Positions 11,919 through 31,701 of a stretch of DNA of 64,000 nucleotides are shown piece after piece. Under the pieces are notes generated by a model that did no database searches, was not told the origin of the DNA, and saw only the letters and a list, made by a program, of their open reading frames with translations. Origin of the DNA: Yamagishiella unicocca (Eukaryota; Chlorophyta; Chlorophyceae; Chlamydomonadales; Volvocaceae); contig BDSL01000012.1 of assembly GCA_003116995.1 (NCBI GenBank), forward strand, positions 496,001-560,000, written 5' to 3'. Positions within the stretch are counted from its first letter, which is position 1, and every line of letters starts with the position of its first letter. A program made the translations under genes and the position numbers.

Positions 11919-14900
11919 ATGAAGGGTAGACAAGTGTCAACGGAGACGCTGCTGCTTGACGCTGGCTCCAAGAAACCTGTAGAGATGAGGCATGCAGCGG
12001 TCCGCAGGCTCCTTGGCGGGGCTGCGCTCCTACTTGTCGCAACATGTATGGGGCGTATCGGTTTTTCCAAGTTCTTCGCGTTGAAGGCATGGGAGGACGC
12101 CTGCCAGGTGGGACCTTTTCTTATGCGGATATGCCGATATGCCACGGCTTACACGCCGACTTTAAACGGTTGCCTGGAATGGAATTCGTGCAAACGTCTG
12201 GGTTTCTCATTGCCTATGCACGGGATGAACGCAGGCCAGCGCGCTCGTTTTTGTGCTGAGGTTCGGGGAAAGCCGGCGCACAGCTACCACATCGACGGAG
12301 GTTCTCCTAAGCACGTCGTTAGGTGAGTAAGCCCATTCTTGGCATAAATGACAACGTCAAATTATTCATATTCCGCAGTACATTGCATAGAGGGGTTGAG
12401 AGCTTCTGTGCAACACCCGAACGACAGTGCCCGGCGTCTTGTTAACCCAAAGCCGCACCACAACCCCGGACATCTTCGTCACATGCCAAATACTGTCTGC
12501 TCACTATGCGCGCAACTGCGTGCCCTTGCGCACAGGTGCCACGGTCGGTGGGCTCAGCGCCCTACTCCGGTCCTGGACCACCATCCTGGTCATCGTCTCG
12601 ATCGCTATGATCCTCATCCATCACCCTTGCCCCAGCAAATGCCGATCAGCAACGGATGTCGCCATCCCGGCCGTTCAAGCTGCGCCATCGCTTGGCTTCT
12701 GGCAGCTCCTGCTGGCTGCCTTCTGGTTTGGTAGGTCTACGGTCGCGATTGCGGCGGTTCCGTAGCTTGGCGCTGGTGAGCTCTAAAAAGCAGCCGCGGC
12801 GATGCCCTTCCAACCTGATAGTTACCCAGACAATTACTCCGGCCCCAGTGTGGTAATGCTTCTCCACAACCACGGCCCTAGACTGCGCCTGCATTCCGTT
12901 AGACTTGCCTGCCCCGCCCACCAACGCCCTGTCCCGCCATCCCTTCCCCCCAACCATTCCCCCAACCTGGCTCCCCCCTGCGGACTCACAGTCTCCCGCT
13001 CCGCCGCCGGCAGCGGCCTGGGAGGATGCCTCACCTCCGCCCTCTGTCACACGGCCTTGCTAGTGGCTGCCGCGGAGCTAGATACGCTTCTCTCCGTGCC
13101 CGGAGACCATGACGACGTGGATTACGTATCGGACGCAGCCCAACTGACCCCTGGGTCGCAGAGCCGGGGGGCCGGCCGCTTCGGGGCCACTTCGCCGCTG
13201 CCCCCGCGCTGCATGCTGACTCGCAGCACCAGCATTGAGGCAGGCATAGGGCGGCGGCGGCGCGGGAGCTGGGTGCCCGCCTTCCTAGAGGACGGCGAAC
13301 GCACGGTCAGTGCGGCGGGCTTCACTAGCGGGTGCTGGGGGGCCCGGCCGGGCATGGGCGCGCCTGGGTCTCCATTCCCATTTCCTACCATGTCAGCACA
13401 GCACCGCAGCTGCACTGCACCGCAGCTGCACTGCGACGCGCAACCTACACAGGTTGCGATGAAAGGCATTCCCTCGCACACGGCCCGTGCGCCAACCAGT
13501 CGACGCCTCCCCGCCTGGTGACGTCCTCACGTCATCCCCCGCAGGCGCACCAAGCGGCAGGCGGCTCAGCGGCACTGACCCCCATGACGTCATGCCCCAT
13601 GCCGCTGTCCGCCTCGTACCCGTCGCTACTGCGCTCGGCGTCCGCCGCAGCGGTTGGCGCAAATGGGTACGGCGGGCCCGGGGGCCCAGGTCTCCCCGCC
13701 CTGATCGCCGTCTCCGCCAGCCCCATCCGCGGCGGCGTCGGCAGTCCGTACCCCCCCTTGGGTGCGGCGGCTGGCAGTCCGTACCCCCCCTTGGGTGCAG
13801 CGGCTGGCAGTCCGTACCCCCCCTTGGGTGCGGCGGCTGGCAGTCCGTACCCCCCCTTGGGTGCGGCGGCTGGCGTGGCCGGGGGCGCTGGCAGTCCGCA
13901 CGACCTGCGTTGCGGCGGGTCCAGCCCGGACGTCCAGTCGGGCCACAAGTACCAGCAGCCGTCACGGCGGCGGGAGGACGCGCACATCACCTCCAGCAGC
14001 ATGGAGGCAAGCGCGAGGGACGCAGCAGCAGCACCAGCGACCGCTGCTGGTGCTGGTGCTGCATCGCTGTTTCCGCTTCCGGGATCGCACGAAGGGCGGC
14101 TGCGCTGTAGCGCTGGGTGGGGCGGCAATGCAGATCGCAGTGCGGCGCCGAAGAGGTCACTGGAGCAGTTCCGGCTTGGGGGCGAGCCGTGGGAGCCGTG
14201 CGAGGTGAATGGGGAGCGGGCTGACGCGTGGGTCTGTCACGACGTAAAAACGACGGCGCGTTATGCGCCGCAGCACGAGCACCAGCGCGTGACGGGCAGC
14301 AGCATGCACGATTACATTATGCTGGCGTCGACGCTTCCCGGCGCTGACGACGCCGCCGGGTACGGCAGCGGGTCGGACGATGACGACGACGACGATGAGG
14401 ACGAGGAGGAGGAGTACGACAGCGAGGCGTACCGCCACGAGGACGACAGCGACGGCTGCTTCTCGCTCGTCATAGACCCGAATGGGGCGCCCGCTGGGGA
14501 CTGCCTGGCGTACGTCGGCGTTGATGGCAGCAGCTGGAGGCTCGCGGCTGCAGCACGTGCTACTGCCAACGAAGATGGTGACGGGGGGCTGACCACGACC
14601 GTTGGGCCCGTCGCGGGGGATGACGTCACCAGCGGCGCCGGCGGAGCGGCCACTGGTGCGGTGAGGGTCGCGTCCCAACTGACCCGCGGGACTGCCCGAG
14701 GCGTGGCCGCAGCCGCCGGACAAGCACCCCGCGCAGCCGCCGTACAGTGGACCCTGTACGACGGGACGGTGGCGGCGGCGCCGCCGCCGGACGTGTACGG
14801 CTGTGACGTGGCCGACCTTGAGGACCTTGAGGACCTGATGTCGCTGGAGGAGGCGGTGGCCGCAGCCGTCGAGGTGGAGGGGGCGGCAGCGGTGGGGTTG

Positions 14901-17813
14901 GCGGTGCCCGGCCCGGACTGGCCCGAGGGGCCCAACCCGTCCTGCTGCGATGGCGGCGCTGCCGCCAGCAGCCCCGGTAAGGCCCCCGCGCCGTGTCCGG
15001 TGCGGACCCGCCAGGGTGTGGCGGTGGGGTGCAAGCAACTGGGCAGCAGTAGCTTGGCGGCAGCTGACTCGTGCCTCGCCTGGCCCGGCTCAGCTACTGC
15101 CGACACGCCGCAGCACGCGCAGCACGCGCAGCAGCAGCAGTTGCTACTGGCGGCGTCGCAGCAGCAGCACTTGGCTGTCGGCGGGGACTCCTTGCGGAGC
15201 CCCGCGGCTGCCTGGCCGGCGTCAGGGCCGTCCGCAGCTGCGGCGGCGGCGGCGGTGCAGGCGCCGTGGGAGGTGTACGGTGGCGACCTGGGCGGTGGCG
15301 TGCCGCTGCAGGTGGGTGTCAGACCGTATCCGACGGTGGCCGTGGTTGCGGCGGTTCGGGCGTGCCGTTGACCTGGGGAGAGCTTTGACTGCCACCGCGA
15401 AGCTCCCCTCGCCGTGGTGTCGCAACCAACTGCCAACTGCCGCGTTGCGCTCCTGTCATTGACTGGCCTGTAAGGGGCAACCACACACCAGCCTCTTGGC
15501 GCAAAACCCTAAACCCTAGACCCTAAACCCATGAATTCCTCGCCGCCGCCACCGTAGGAGGACACCCTGGCACGCCACACCGCCGCCGCTTACGCCTACG
15601 AGCATCAGCAGCACCAGCTGATGCTGCAAGCCGCGGACAGCGCCGGCGTCGCTGGCGCGTCCGTGCCCGAGGCGGGCGGCGATGACGGCGCGCTCCGCAT
15701 GGCGCCGTCCTGCACCTCCCTGGAGCTGCTGGACAGCTTCCTGCGCGACGCCGCGATGCTGGCAAACGGCTGCTACGGCGGGTACGACGAGTACGGCGTG
15801 GAGCGGGGCGGCGGCGGCGCAGCGTGGCCTCCCCAGGATGTCGACTCGGAGCTCAGCACCTGCGCGCCCCATCACGTGTTGGCGGCGGCGGCGGCGGCGG
15901 CAGCCAGGCGGGCTGAAGCCAACCGGCAGCGCCCGGGCCGCAGCCGGGAGGTGCTTCACCTGGCGGTGCCGCCGCAAGCGCAGCAGCCGCCCCCATGGGA
16001 CGCCCAGTCCCCGCAGCAGCAGCGCCGCTCCCACGGGCGGCGTCTACACAGCCGGAAGCTGTCCGCGGGGCAGCTGCTGGCTCGGGCGGTATACGGACCT
16101 CCAGTGCTGCAGCCGCCTCCGAGGGAGCGCCACCACCACCACCACCAGCAGGAGCCGCGCCACCACGGGGACCAGGACCAGGACCAGGCGCCGCTGCATC
16201 ACGCAGCGGAGCCGCAGTGGCCGGGCGGCCTGGGCAGGTTCCAGGCTGGGCTGGGTGCGGGGAACGGATGCGACAACTCCCGAGACGAGGCGGCCCTGCA
16301 GGGGCAAGGGCCGACCCGCGGGTCGTCGGCTTCTGACCCGCGGCTGACCTACCTGGCCACGCCCGGGCGGCTGCAGCCACCCCGCCACCCCCAGCCGCCG
16401 CTGCGGCACTCCCTGGACAGCGCGCGGCATCACGTCGTGGCTTCAGATGCCGCCGCCGAGGCGCCCGGCGGCCTCGAGGACGCTGCCCTGGCCGCCGAGT
16501 GGGTCACCGGGGAGGGGGCCCGGATCAACGCCACAGCTTTCATGGTGTCGCAGCCAGAGCTGCTGTGGGACGAAACCTTTGGCTTGGAGGGCAGCAGCAG
16601 CGGCAGCCCGCGGCGACAAGGGCGGCAGCGGACAGCGGAGGAGCAGGTGGAGGGATTCGGAGCAGGCGGCGAGGCCTTGGTTGCGGGCCAGCAGCCCTTG
16701 GGCGCGTACAATGCGGCGAGCAACGCGCCCCTGCCAGCCAGCCCCATGTCGCTGTCGGCAGCCGCCGGTGAGGTCTGGGTCCGGCCCGCGCCGACGACAC
16801 CGACGGGGACGCTTGTGCAACCCTTCACGGCGGTAGGTCAGGCGCCGTACAGGTCGTTGTCCAACCAACACCTCCAACCGTACGACCCCCTGCTGCGGCG
16901 CGGTCCGGATGCGTTCGCCGCCAGCCGTACAAGCGGCTCCGCCAGGAGTGCGCTACCAACCGGCACTGCCAGTGCTGCTGCCGACACGCCCGCCAACGCC
17001 CCCGCTGACCTAACGCCGCCGCCGCCGCCGCCGGCCCCTCGGCCGCAAGAGGCCACCGAGCCAGCCCTGCAGGCGCCCCTCGGCTCGCTTCTTTCAACGC
17101 GAGCGGCGGCGGAGCTGCCCCACTCGGTGTCACTGCCCCCGCTGCCGCTGCCGCAGTCGCCCTCGGCGGCCACCGCCGCCGCCGCCTCCCAGCGCGATCC
17201 ACATCGCGGGTCTTCGCTCGGTCTCCATGGTGTATCAATGCCGTTGAGCTCCATCTCCAGCTCGTCCATCCCGGCACCAGCCGCCGCCGCCGCGGTCGCC
17301 GCAGTGCCCTCCTCACCCTCCGGCCAAGCAGCAGCCGCACCCGACGGGGATGCGGGGCACCAGGTGGATGCGATTGAAGGGCGGTCAGGGGAGGTCATGG
17401 AGCTGGGCGAGGAGGAGGAGGAGGTGGAGGCGGGGGCTGCGGAGCCGCCGGCTGTGCCCTCCGCCTCCACCAGCATGGTCACGCGGCTAACGCTGCCGTC
17501 GGACGTGTGGGCTCCGCACTGCAGCGGTGCCGGGGGCAACATGACCCCCAACACGCACCGCTCCTGGGCGGGTAACTCCAACTCGGACGAGGAGTGCGAG
17601 CAGCCGCCGGCAGCGACAGCGGTGGCAGCGACAGCGGCGACAGCGGCGGCAGCGGCGACAGCGGCGGCAGCGGCGACAGCGGCGACAGCGGCGGCAGCGG
17701 CGACAGCGGCGACAGCGGCGGCAGCGGCGACAGCGGCGGCAGCGGCGGCTGTGGGGTCGGCTGTGGGATTGGAGGCGGACGCAGGCGCGGGGGCCGCGAC
17801 GGGTCGGCAGTAG
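11919..17813 (+). CDS. Predicted membrane protein of unknown function with long low-complexity tail
   Basis: Five exons, 11919-12322, 12453-12730, 12992-13452, 13545-15311 and 15558-17813, join without a frame break to 1721 residues. The first in-frame ATG is at 11919; one at 11985 would place the hydrophobic stretch GGAALLLVATC right at the N-terminus as a signal sequence. Further hydrophobic segments lie at about 176-190 (WTTILVIVSIAMILI), 214-228 (SLGFWQLLLAAFWFV) and 240-255 (LTSALCHTALLVAAA). From about residue 380 the chain is disordered: SPYPPLGAAAG repeated four times (DNA repeat 13741-13872), a run of Asp then Glu near 14374-14414, poly-Ala/Gln tracts, and an AAT/AAAT repeat at the C-terminus. 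I recognise no family. The least certain junction is 12322/12453, whose acceptor (TTAACCCAAAG) has a poor pyrimidine tract; the other three are good GT-AG sites in phase. Confidence 0.6.
13741..13872 (+). repeat. 33-bp coding minisatellite, four copies
   Basis: Four nearly identical 33-bp units encode GSPYPPLGAAA in exon 4 of the predicted membrane protein. Because 33 is a multiple of three, copy number can change without a frameshift. Confidence 0.9.
15503..15530 (+). repeat. Interstitial telomere-like CCCTAAA motif
   Basis: Three CCCTAAA-type units (one CCCTAGA) lie in the 246-base intron 15312-15557, 27 bases before the acceptor. This matches the plant/Volvox-type telomere repeat rather than the longer Chlamydomonas one. 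A shorter piece (GGTTTAGGGTTTAG) occurs at 62600-62613. Confidence 0.6.
17610..17752 (+). repeat. Coding microsatellite GCGACAGCGGCG / GCAGCG
   Basis: Irregular array of GCGACAGCG and GCGGCAGCG units in frame near the C-terminus of the predicted membrane protein, giving an Ala-Thr tract. It ends about 60 bases before the stop codon. Confidence 0.85.
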
Positions 17814-20800
17814 ACTAGCTCATAAGGGCGGTTTGCGGCGCGGACTCCGGTGGTGTCGCACGTGGGTAAGTTCAGGGCTGGCGCGGGGATGAGAGGGTTG
17901 CGCTTCAGTGTGCTTCAGTGGGGGCCGACCCAAGGCCCTCTCGGAGGCCGCGCCGGGTGGCTCGGGCACACCGCCCCTGGGGCCGGAGTGGCGGAGCAGC
18001 GGCTGCGAGCAATGGGTGAGGAGGTGCGCAGCTGGAGGGGCTCGCGGAGCATTGCGAGTAGGACGCGGATGGAGCATAGGGCTCCAGGTGCAGGCGATGG
18101 TGGGTGCGGCGGGAATCTTCGTGATGGGTTTCTAACGACCATGTATTAGCAGCTGGCGCTTGTGGACAAGGACGGACCGTGTTGATGGCGGGGGCGTCTC
18201 GCCGGGGCGGTGGCGGCGATGATGTGCGCAGAGGTATCGATGTCCTTATGTCGCAGCAGGTTAACTAGCAACGCTGCGCTTCTGTATTTCGAAGCAGGCA
18301 ATTAGTGACGGCGGTGTGGCCCGTGTTTGTAGGCAGCGCTGAAAGCGGCGGCATGGGGTCCGGGAAAGGACGCCTAGGCAGGCAAGGTTGTTGCGTTGGT
18401 CGTCTTCCCAGTCTAAAACCTGGCCTGGAAAGCTGGCATCTCGGCGCCGTCGGTATCTCGGCGCAGCGGCAGCGGGACGGAAGAGGTGTATGACACGAGC
18501 GTGGCTATGGCCAGGAAGTGGCCGGACGGGTTGGGTACGGCCGCACGCGGGCTCTGGGCGCGTGTCGAAGCGGTTGGCGAGAGAAGCAAGGCGGGAGATG
18601 CGAGGTAAGGCGATTGGTCGGTTGCGCCGTTGTACGGGTACGGGCAAAGCGCAGAGGCACCTCGTAGGCCTGTTGGGTCCGTGGGATTGCCCTTGATCCG
18701 TTGTGGAGCGGGCCGCGGCGAATCTCTGCCTGCCTACCTGCTGATGCCACGGTGTGGTAGTACATACTATTTACTAGTTACTGCCGTGTGTCTGGTGCCC
18801 AGCGGGCTTGCGCCAGCGCCTGGGCTGTCATGTCGTCTTCGTGTTGTGGCGCCATCGTGTATTTCCTTCCTCGTTTCGTACTGGTACCGTGTGGTGCACT
18901 GTGTTTACGCGGCGTAAGGGGAAGCGCCAGCGGGCCCCCGCGCTCCAGGGTGTTGTTTTGCCTGCCCTAAGAAGGTGGCGGGCCGGTCGTGAGGTCGATC
19001 AACACCTCCCCAACCCGCCCCAGGCCGGCGGCGGCTGAGGGGACGCCCATGTTCCGGCCCCCCCCCTCACGGAAAACGAATCTGCAAGTACGGTACATCG
19101 ATCGGTGAGGGTGCCGGTGCCGGCGGCGCAATGCAGGGAACCGCTCGGCGGCTCTCACGCGTCCGGGCCCCATGACACCATACGAAGCGTTGTACACGTT
19201 ACTGCCGTATTGTTGCGTCTCGAGGGGCGCGTATGGTGATCCTGTTTCCTTGTCGCACTGCGGTCCACGCACCGGCGACTGGTCCGTGGTTGGGGCCTGC
19301 CGCTGCTCCAGGGCCGGCCCCACCGCCCCGAGCGCCGCTGGCTCGGCAGCTGGCGGCGCTTGGTCCGGAGCGGCCGCGAAGGAAGGCTGTGCTGGGGCCG
19401 GCTGCGCTTGTTGGTTGGGATCCGCCAGTGTGCGTGGGCACCTGTGCAGCTACCGCGGGCGGTGTGGGTTCCGGGCGCAGCTCGCCTCGTGCGTGTCGCG
19501 CAGCTGCCACCAGGGCTCGACTTGACCTCCATGACCGTGTATCGTTGTGCGCAGCCGGCGCCCGTGGGTTGAATGCCGGCGGGAGGAGACACGGGGTGGC
19601 ACCCAAATGTGCTCCAGGGGCTGCTGAGGGGTGATGGCGACCATGTATGTGTATCTACCCTGCGTAGGCGCGGCTCGTTGCGGACGCGATGAGGGACGAG
19701 GAGAGCGGTCAGCCAAAGACGTTGGGGGCGGCTTGGCCGCACGTGTTCTTCTTTCAACGTCTTTATCCAGGTCATGTAGCATCGCCGAGGACCAGGAGGG
19801 CAGTGGGCAGTCGCCTATGTCGATAGTCCTCCGGCGAGGGCTTGGCTGCGGGTTTAGGTAGGACGGCATCACTCGCGCCGTACGGCACACACACACACAC
19901 ACACCTAAGTCCCTATCCCCACACCTATTAGTCAGCCAGTAGCAGCCCTAGCTTGTTGCGGGTAGTGGTATTGCGGGTGCGGATGTGAGGGTAGGGGTGG
20001 TGTGCTGTTGCTCGAAGGAAGGGGTGGCGGATTTGCTTGTGATGGCACAGCCTGACGACCCGACTGCAGGGAGGGGCTGCCGGGTGGTTAGCCACGTGAG
20101 CCATTTCTGGTGGCACCAGCAGTCACAGCGTCCGTCATCTTTTACGGTGTTAGGGTCTCTCTCTACGGTTTCAGGTTCAGGACAAGGAACTCAGCGACAG
20201 GTTCGGGGCGAGGCCTTAAGGTAGTGGTTAGAGAAGGGCATGCAGTTGCGTATTTGCTGGGAAATAGCAATTATTACGGAGCGTGTGTGCTTGTGGCTCC
20301 GTTCAGGTTCGCCCTGGTTTTGCCGGGTGTTATGGTGCCGGCAAGTTATCGGTACCTACTATGCGCCCCATGCATTATGCTCAGACGGTAAGGAGGTGTT
20401 GTCGGCATTGGCTGGTATGTTTGTTGGTTGCTTGAGTTGCTTGCAAGGCTTTTTCCCTTTGTTCGCGTTGGGCTCTCGACGTAGGGTCGTCGACGCACAT
20501 TGTTGTTGTGGTGCTTCAAGCCGTGTCGCAAGGTACTGAGGGGTGGGTTCCGATACGGACACTGCGATGTGCGCTGTGGCGGTTGATGAAGTGGGTGGCC
20601 CCGAGCTGTGCCGCTGAGAAGGCATCTTTTGGTTCATTTTCAGGCATCACCCATCCGAGCAGCTTGCTCCGCCAACAGTGATTTTGCCAAACAACTCCAC
20701 GATTAGGCGCCGCTGTCCTCCGTCAAGTGCACTTATCGACGAACCGAATCACGTGCACCATCTATTCTAGGTTTGGCCGTACACTAGAATGCAGCGTGCA

Positions 20801-20961
20801 CAGACGCAATTGCTTGGGCATCCTCACCGAAGCCATGGGCTGGCGAATTGTCAAGGACACAGGGGTGGGAGGGGTGGGGCCTTTCACTGCCTTTGGGCTG
20901 CCGTTTAATAAAGGCGTCACTGACCATGGTGCAGAGCACCGAGGGCGAATAACCCGGAGCA

Positions 20962-21231
20962 CTACTGTAGCATTGTAAAGGTGAACTCATAACCGATGCC
21001 TAACAAGCCGCTAACCGGAGCCCTTTCCGATAAATACGGTGCCTTTTCACAAAACCGTTTGGTCCCAAAATCGAAAAACTGGCGCAGTGCAGCGCACATG
21101 TAATGGCAGGTGATGGTCCCAGTGACACCGCCATCAACCATCTGGTCCCCAATATGCGGGCCGTAAGAAAGGATTGAACGCACCTGTGTATTTTCTGATA
21201 ATGCAGGACGTAAAAGGGGTGTCCGGACCAA
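20962..21231 (-). other. Unassigned open frame, 89 codons
   Basis: The frame has mixed composition unlike the GC-rich shadow frames nearby (for example YGPHIGDQMVDGG and ALRQFFDFGTKRFCEK). No family recognised, no splice partner found; it could be a decayed mobile-element or gene fragment. Confidence 0.2.
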
Positions 21232-22415
21232 AGCTTAACCTGGACCGCGTGAGCCTAATGTGAGCCTGGGCGACGTATGATCATGTTATACGAGCATCAA
21301 ATGTGGCCTGGGCGGCAGTCTTTGCTGCAGAGCGTGAAGGACGCCTCTAATTCCGGCCCACACTTTGGGGAGATCGATGCCCGTTACTTACAATTGGGCC
21401 CACGAAGACATTGTGCAGTACGCTGCAGCCGGCACCTCGATTGCAATTGAATGCGGACCTCAACGCTCGGTACTCCGACAGCAGCCGTATTAGGTACCGG
21501 GATTTTCTCCTAAGCAATAGCCGCTGGGATGTGTGTCGGACCGACAACTACGGGATCGACAACTATCGACTTGTCTCGCCTGCTTATTGGGGTAGCTCTT
21601 ACTAGCCAGACACGATTCGCATGCTACGATGCATGCACAGGATCGATGAGGATCTACATAACGGGCCCTGTTTGGGCTCATCATGCCTAGGCCCTCATCC
21701 GCGCCCGTCCGCTTTCCGCAGGGTCGATTTACTCAGATTCACTGACCTTGTTGTAACGGTTACAGTGGGTTCCAGACCAAAAAGATAGAACCATCGGGCA
21801 CATCGCCTGACACTGAGGGACGTGACATATATATTATATACTGGGTCTCGGGTTCGTTACTGCTTCTTCCCCTCCGCCGTCTTCTATGCCCACCGTTTCC
21901 AGTGTCCTGCAGACACCCCGTTTCTGCCGCAACGTCCAATCGTTGCCCCCACATTCGGCCACAATGGCCGAATTTGCGCCCTCCCCCGTACAGCCGCACC
22001 AGCCACTGCCGTACGCAGCTGGGCCTATACGGTTCTGGCTTTTGGTCTGGAACTCACTGTAACATGTACTACTACGGTAATGATTCGTAAGGTTGAGTCG
22101 GTTCAGCCTCTTTCACCGCGCCGCACCAGAATCTTCGTTGCTTTGGCCCATGTACATCCATTTTGCTGCCTCACACGCGTCCTGACGCCATAAAATGATG
22201 TATTGCAAGTAAGCGCAGCGCAGCGCGCGCGTGCGCGTCCCTTCCGTACTGTTCGCGATCGCTAACCTCTCGCCAGGTGGGACTCAAAGCCGCTTTCGGT
22301 ACATAGGAATTCCTGTAGGCTTGTTTCTCAGCTGCGGGCTTGCCATTTTTGGCATCGCCGCGGTTTTTGAGTAGCCAAAGCGGAGCGGTTGCAGCCACGC
22401 GCTGCAAACGGACGC

Positions 22416-22619
22416 TTACCGGTCACATTGGGAAACGCATCCCGTCTCCGCGGTAACGGACCGTAGGCGGGCTGGGACGGAGCCGGGGTAATACGAGTCT
22501 ATGTCCAGCCCAAGTTTTCCCACATCCGCCCCAAATGCCAACGCAAACTCCTTTGGCATAAAGATTGTTGTTGCTTTGTTAACTATTACTTTCATCCAGC
22601 GCCAACCTTGCGCCATCAC
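22416..22619 (-). other. Unassigned open frame, 67 codons
   Basis: Contains a protein-like stretch (VNKATTIFMPKEFALAFG then DVGKLGLDIDSYYPGS). No family recognised. It lies about 1.2 kb upstream, in minus-strand sense, of the 20962-21231 frame, so both may belong to one degraded minus-strand gene. Confidence 0.2.
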
Positions 22620-23085
22620 GAATGTGAAAACGTGTCAGGCTCCTATCAGACCCATTGCTCTCGATCATTCCCCTTTGAGGCCACGAAAGGGGGGGGGTCG
22701 TTGGGGAGCGGGGCGGCAGCTCCGCGATCCCCAAGCCCCGCCCCCTAACCTTCACTTTTTCAAAACGAAACGCCTAACTTGCGGGATGAGCGGTGGCCCA
22801 GCATTTAAAAGCACGATTTCTCTTCCTGCAGCACGCCGTCAATGGGCCACATCCACAGGTTTCCCAAAGTCAACCCAGGTTCTCTGACACATATACTCAC
22901 ACGTGTGTCCGAAAAATATTCGCAGGCTAACTTCTACCCTCCGTTTCCTATGTCGCTATCCGAGTAGTTTTGGGCGGGGCCCCAGGGCCCCCAGCGCGTG
23001 GGCAGCATGGCGACAGGCAGCAGACCCAGCGTGGTGCGCTTGTACGCCCCTCCGCCTGTTCCTCCATCCGTCGGCCCCGCCCGCC

Positions 23086-23476
23086 GGGTGAGCACTCGTA
23101 GCCTCGGGTGAGCACTCGTAGCCTCGGGTAAGCACTCGTAGCCTCGGGTAAGCACTCGTAGCCTCGGGTGAGCACCCTCGGGTAAGCACTCGTAGCCTCG
23201 GGTAAGCACTCGTAGCCTCGGGTGAGCACTCGTAGCCTCGGGTAAGCACTCGTAGCCTCGGGTGAGCACCCTCGGGTAAGCACTCGTAGCCTCGGGTAAG
23301 CACTCGTAGCCTCGGGTGAGCACCCTCGGGTAAGCACTCGTAGCCTCGGGTGAGCACTCGTAGCCTCGGGTGAGCACCCTCGGGTGAGCACTCATAGCCT
23401 CGGGTGATCACCCTCGGGTGAGCACTCGTAGCCTCGGGTGAGCACCCTCGGGTGAGCACTCGTACCCTCGGGTACG
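23086..23476 (+). repeat. Minisatellite, 20-bp unit with 10/20 higher-order pattern
   Basis: About 19 units of GCCTCGGGTGAGCACTCGTA, with GGTGAG and GGTAAG alternating and occasional half units (CACCCTCGGGTGAG). It lies 0.96 kb upstream of the receptor-kinase start codon. Uninterrupted direct repeats without spacers exclude a CRISPR array. Confidence 0.9.
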
Positions 23477-24437
23477 CACGTGTACCCGCTGTCCCGCCTA
23501 CCCTTACTCATAGCGTATCTGCGTGCCGACGGGGCGTCCATCTGCCGGTGCAACGAACCTGCTGGGGTCACCTTACTTCAAGGGCTGCCCATAACGTTAC
23601 AGGTGCAGTGCCATATAGTTCAAGTTTGTGGGTGTCATATATGTAGATGGGATAGAGGAGGGGTGATTAGGGTTTGAAGCGCTCCACTCAGGTTTTAGCT
23701 CGCTCGGTTAAAAAGGGATTTAGGTGGCACATTGTGCTTGTTTTAATCTCTGCTGGAGGGCAGCCCGTGCGCGTATTAAAAAGGGAAAGACTACCTGGCA
23801 GCGCGTGTATGTTGCGAGCAGTTGCATAGTCACTGAGGGTAAGCTTCGGGCCCCTATCTCCACATTTTCGTTGACAACTTTGCACACCTCGTGCAAAGGT
23901 CGTGGCGAGCCCGCGTATACCCTAGACAGGTGAAGGCTGGACCACGCCACGTGAACCCAGGTCTCGTTCGCTTAGCAAAACGGTCATGAGCGTATCGAAT
24001 GGCTCAGATGGATGCATGTTACGTTGTTTTCGCCGTCGTAAACCTCACATAGCACAAAAGACGCTCGACAAGTGGAAGCCTTCAAAACACGGGGCCTTCC
24101 ATTTACGTGGATAGCACCCTTCATTGCAGCTAAGTGTATCTATATATACATCCAGGTACACTAATTAGCTAGGTGTGAAAGGTGAAGATTCGGCAGAGTA
24201 TGTGCGCTTTATAGCGGTACGGTAGTGAAATTGCCCAGAGTTGTCTCACTCTTCCGTCTCCGGCCTGCGTCTGGCACGATGGCACACAAGCTTATTGCAG
24301 GAATACGTATTATATGTCATTGCCCTCCACATACTCGTACAGCTTTCCTTTGCATGTAGAGGAGTCCGCCTAAGACGTTTAGGCGCACGCAGTCTGGAAG
24401 GAGCGCCTGCGCTAATGGATGCAAGGTGCTGATTATC

Positions 24438-31677
<7,240 letters not shown>

Positions 31678-31701
31678 GAGGAGTCGGGCTCCCCACGGCC
31701 A

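Larger units (their letters stand above)
17814..24437. other. 6.6-kb spacer between two plus-strand genes
   Basis: No multi-exon model could be supported. GC content falls after about 20600. Minus-strand open frames at 20962-21231 and 22416-22619 look protein-like in composition but lack recognisable motifs or paired exons. A CA run lies near 19887-19903, a poly-G near 22690, and a 20-bp minisatellite at 23086-23476. A TATA-like string (TATCTATATATACATC, about 24138) lies 300 bases upstream of the receptor-kinase ATG. Confidence 0.5.

Noticed and set aside
14312..15484. 390-codon minus-strand open frame, and other antisense frames over 13500-17600
   Set aside because: Mirror image of Ala/Gly/Ser repeats in the predicted membrane protein; GC-rich third positions leave antisense frames open.
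22956..23459. Repeat-protein-like frames (LTRGYECLPEATSA) on the minus strand
   Set aside because: Open in all three minus frames through the 20-bp minisatellite; no start context, splice sites or flanking domain.
23086..23476. CRISPR-like repeat array
   Set aside because: Units are contiguous with no spacers, and the genome is eukaryotic.
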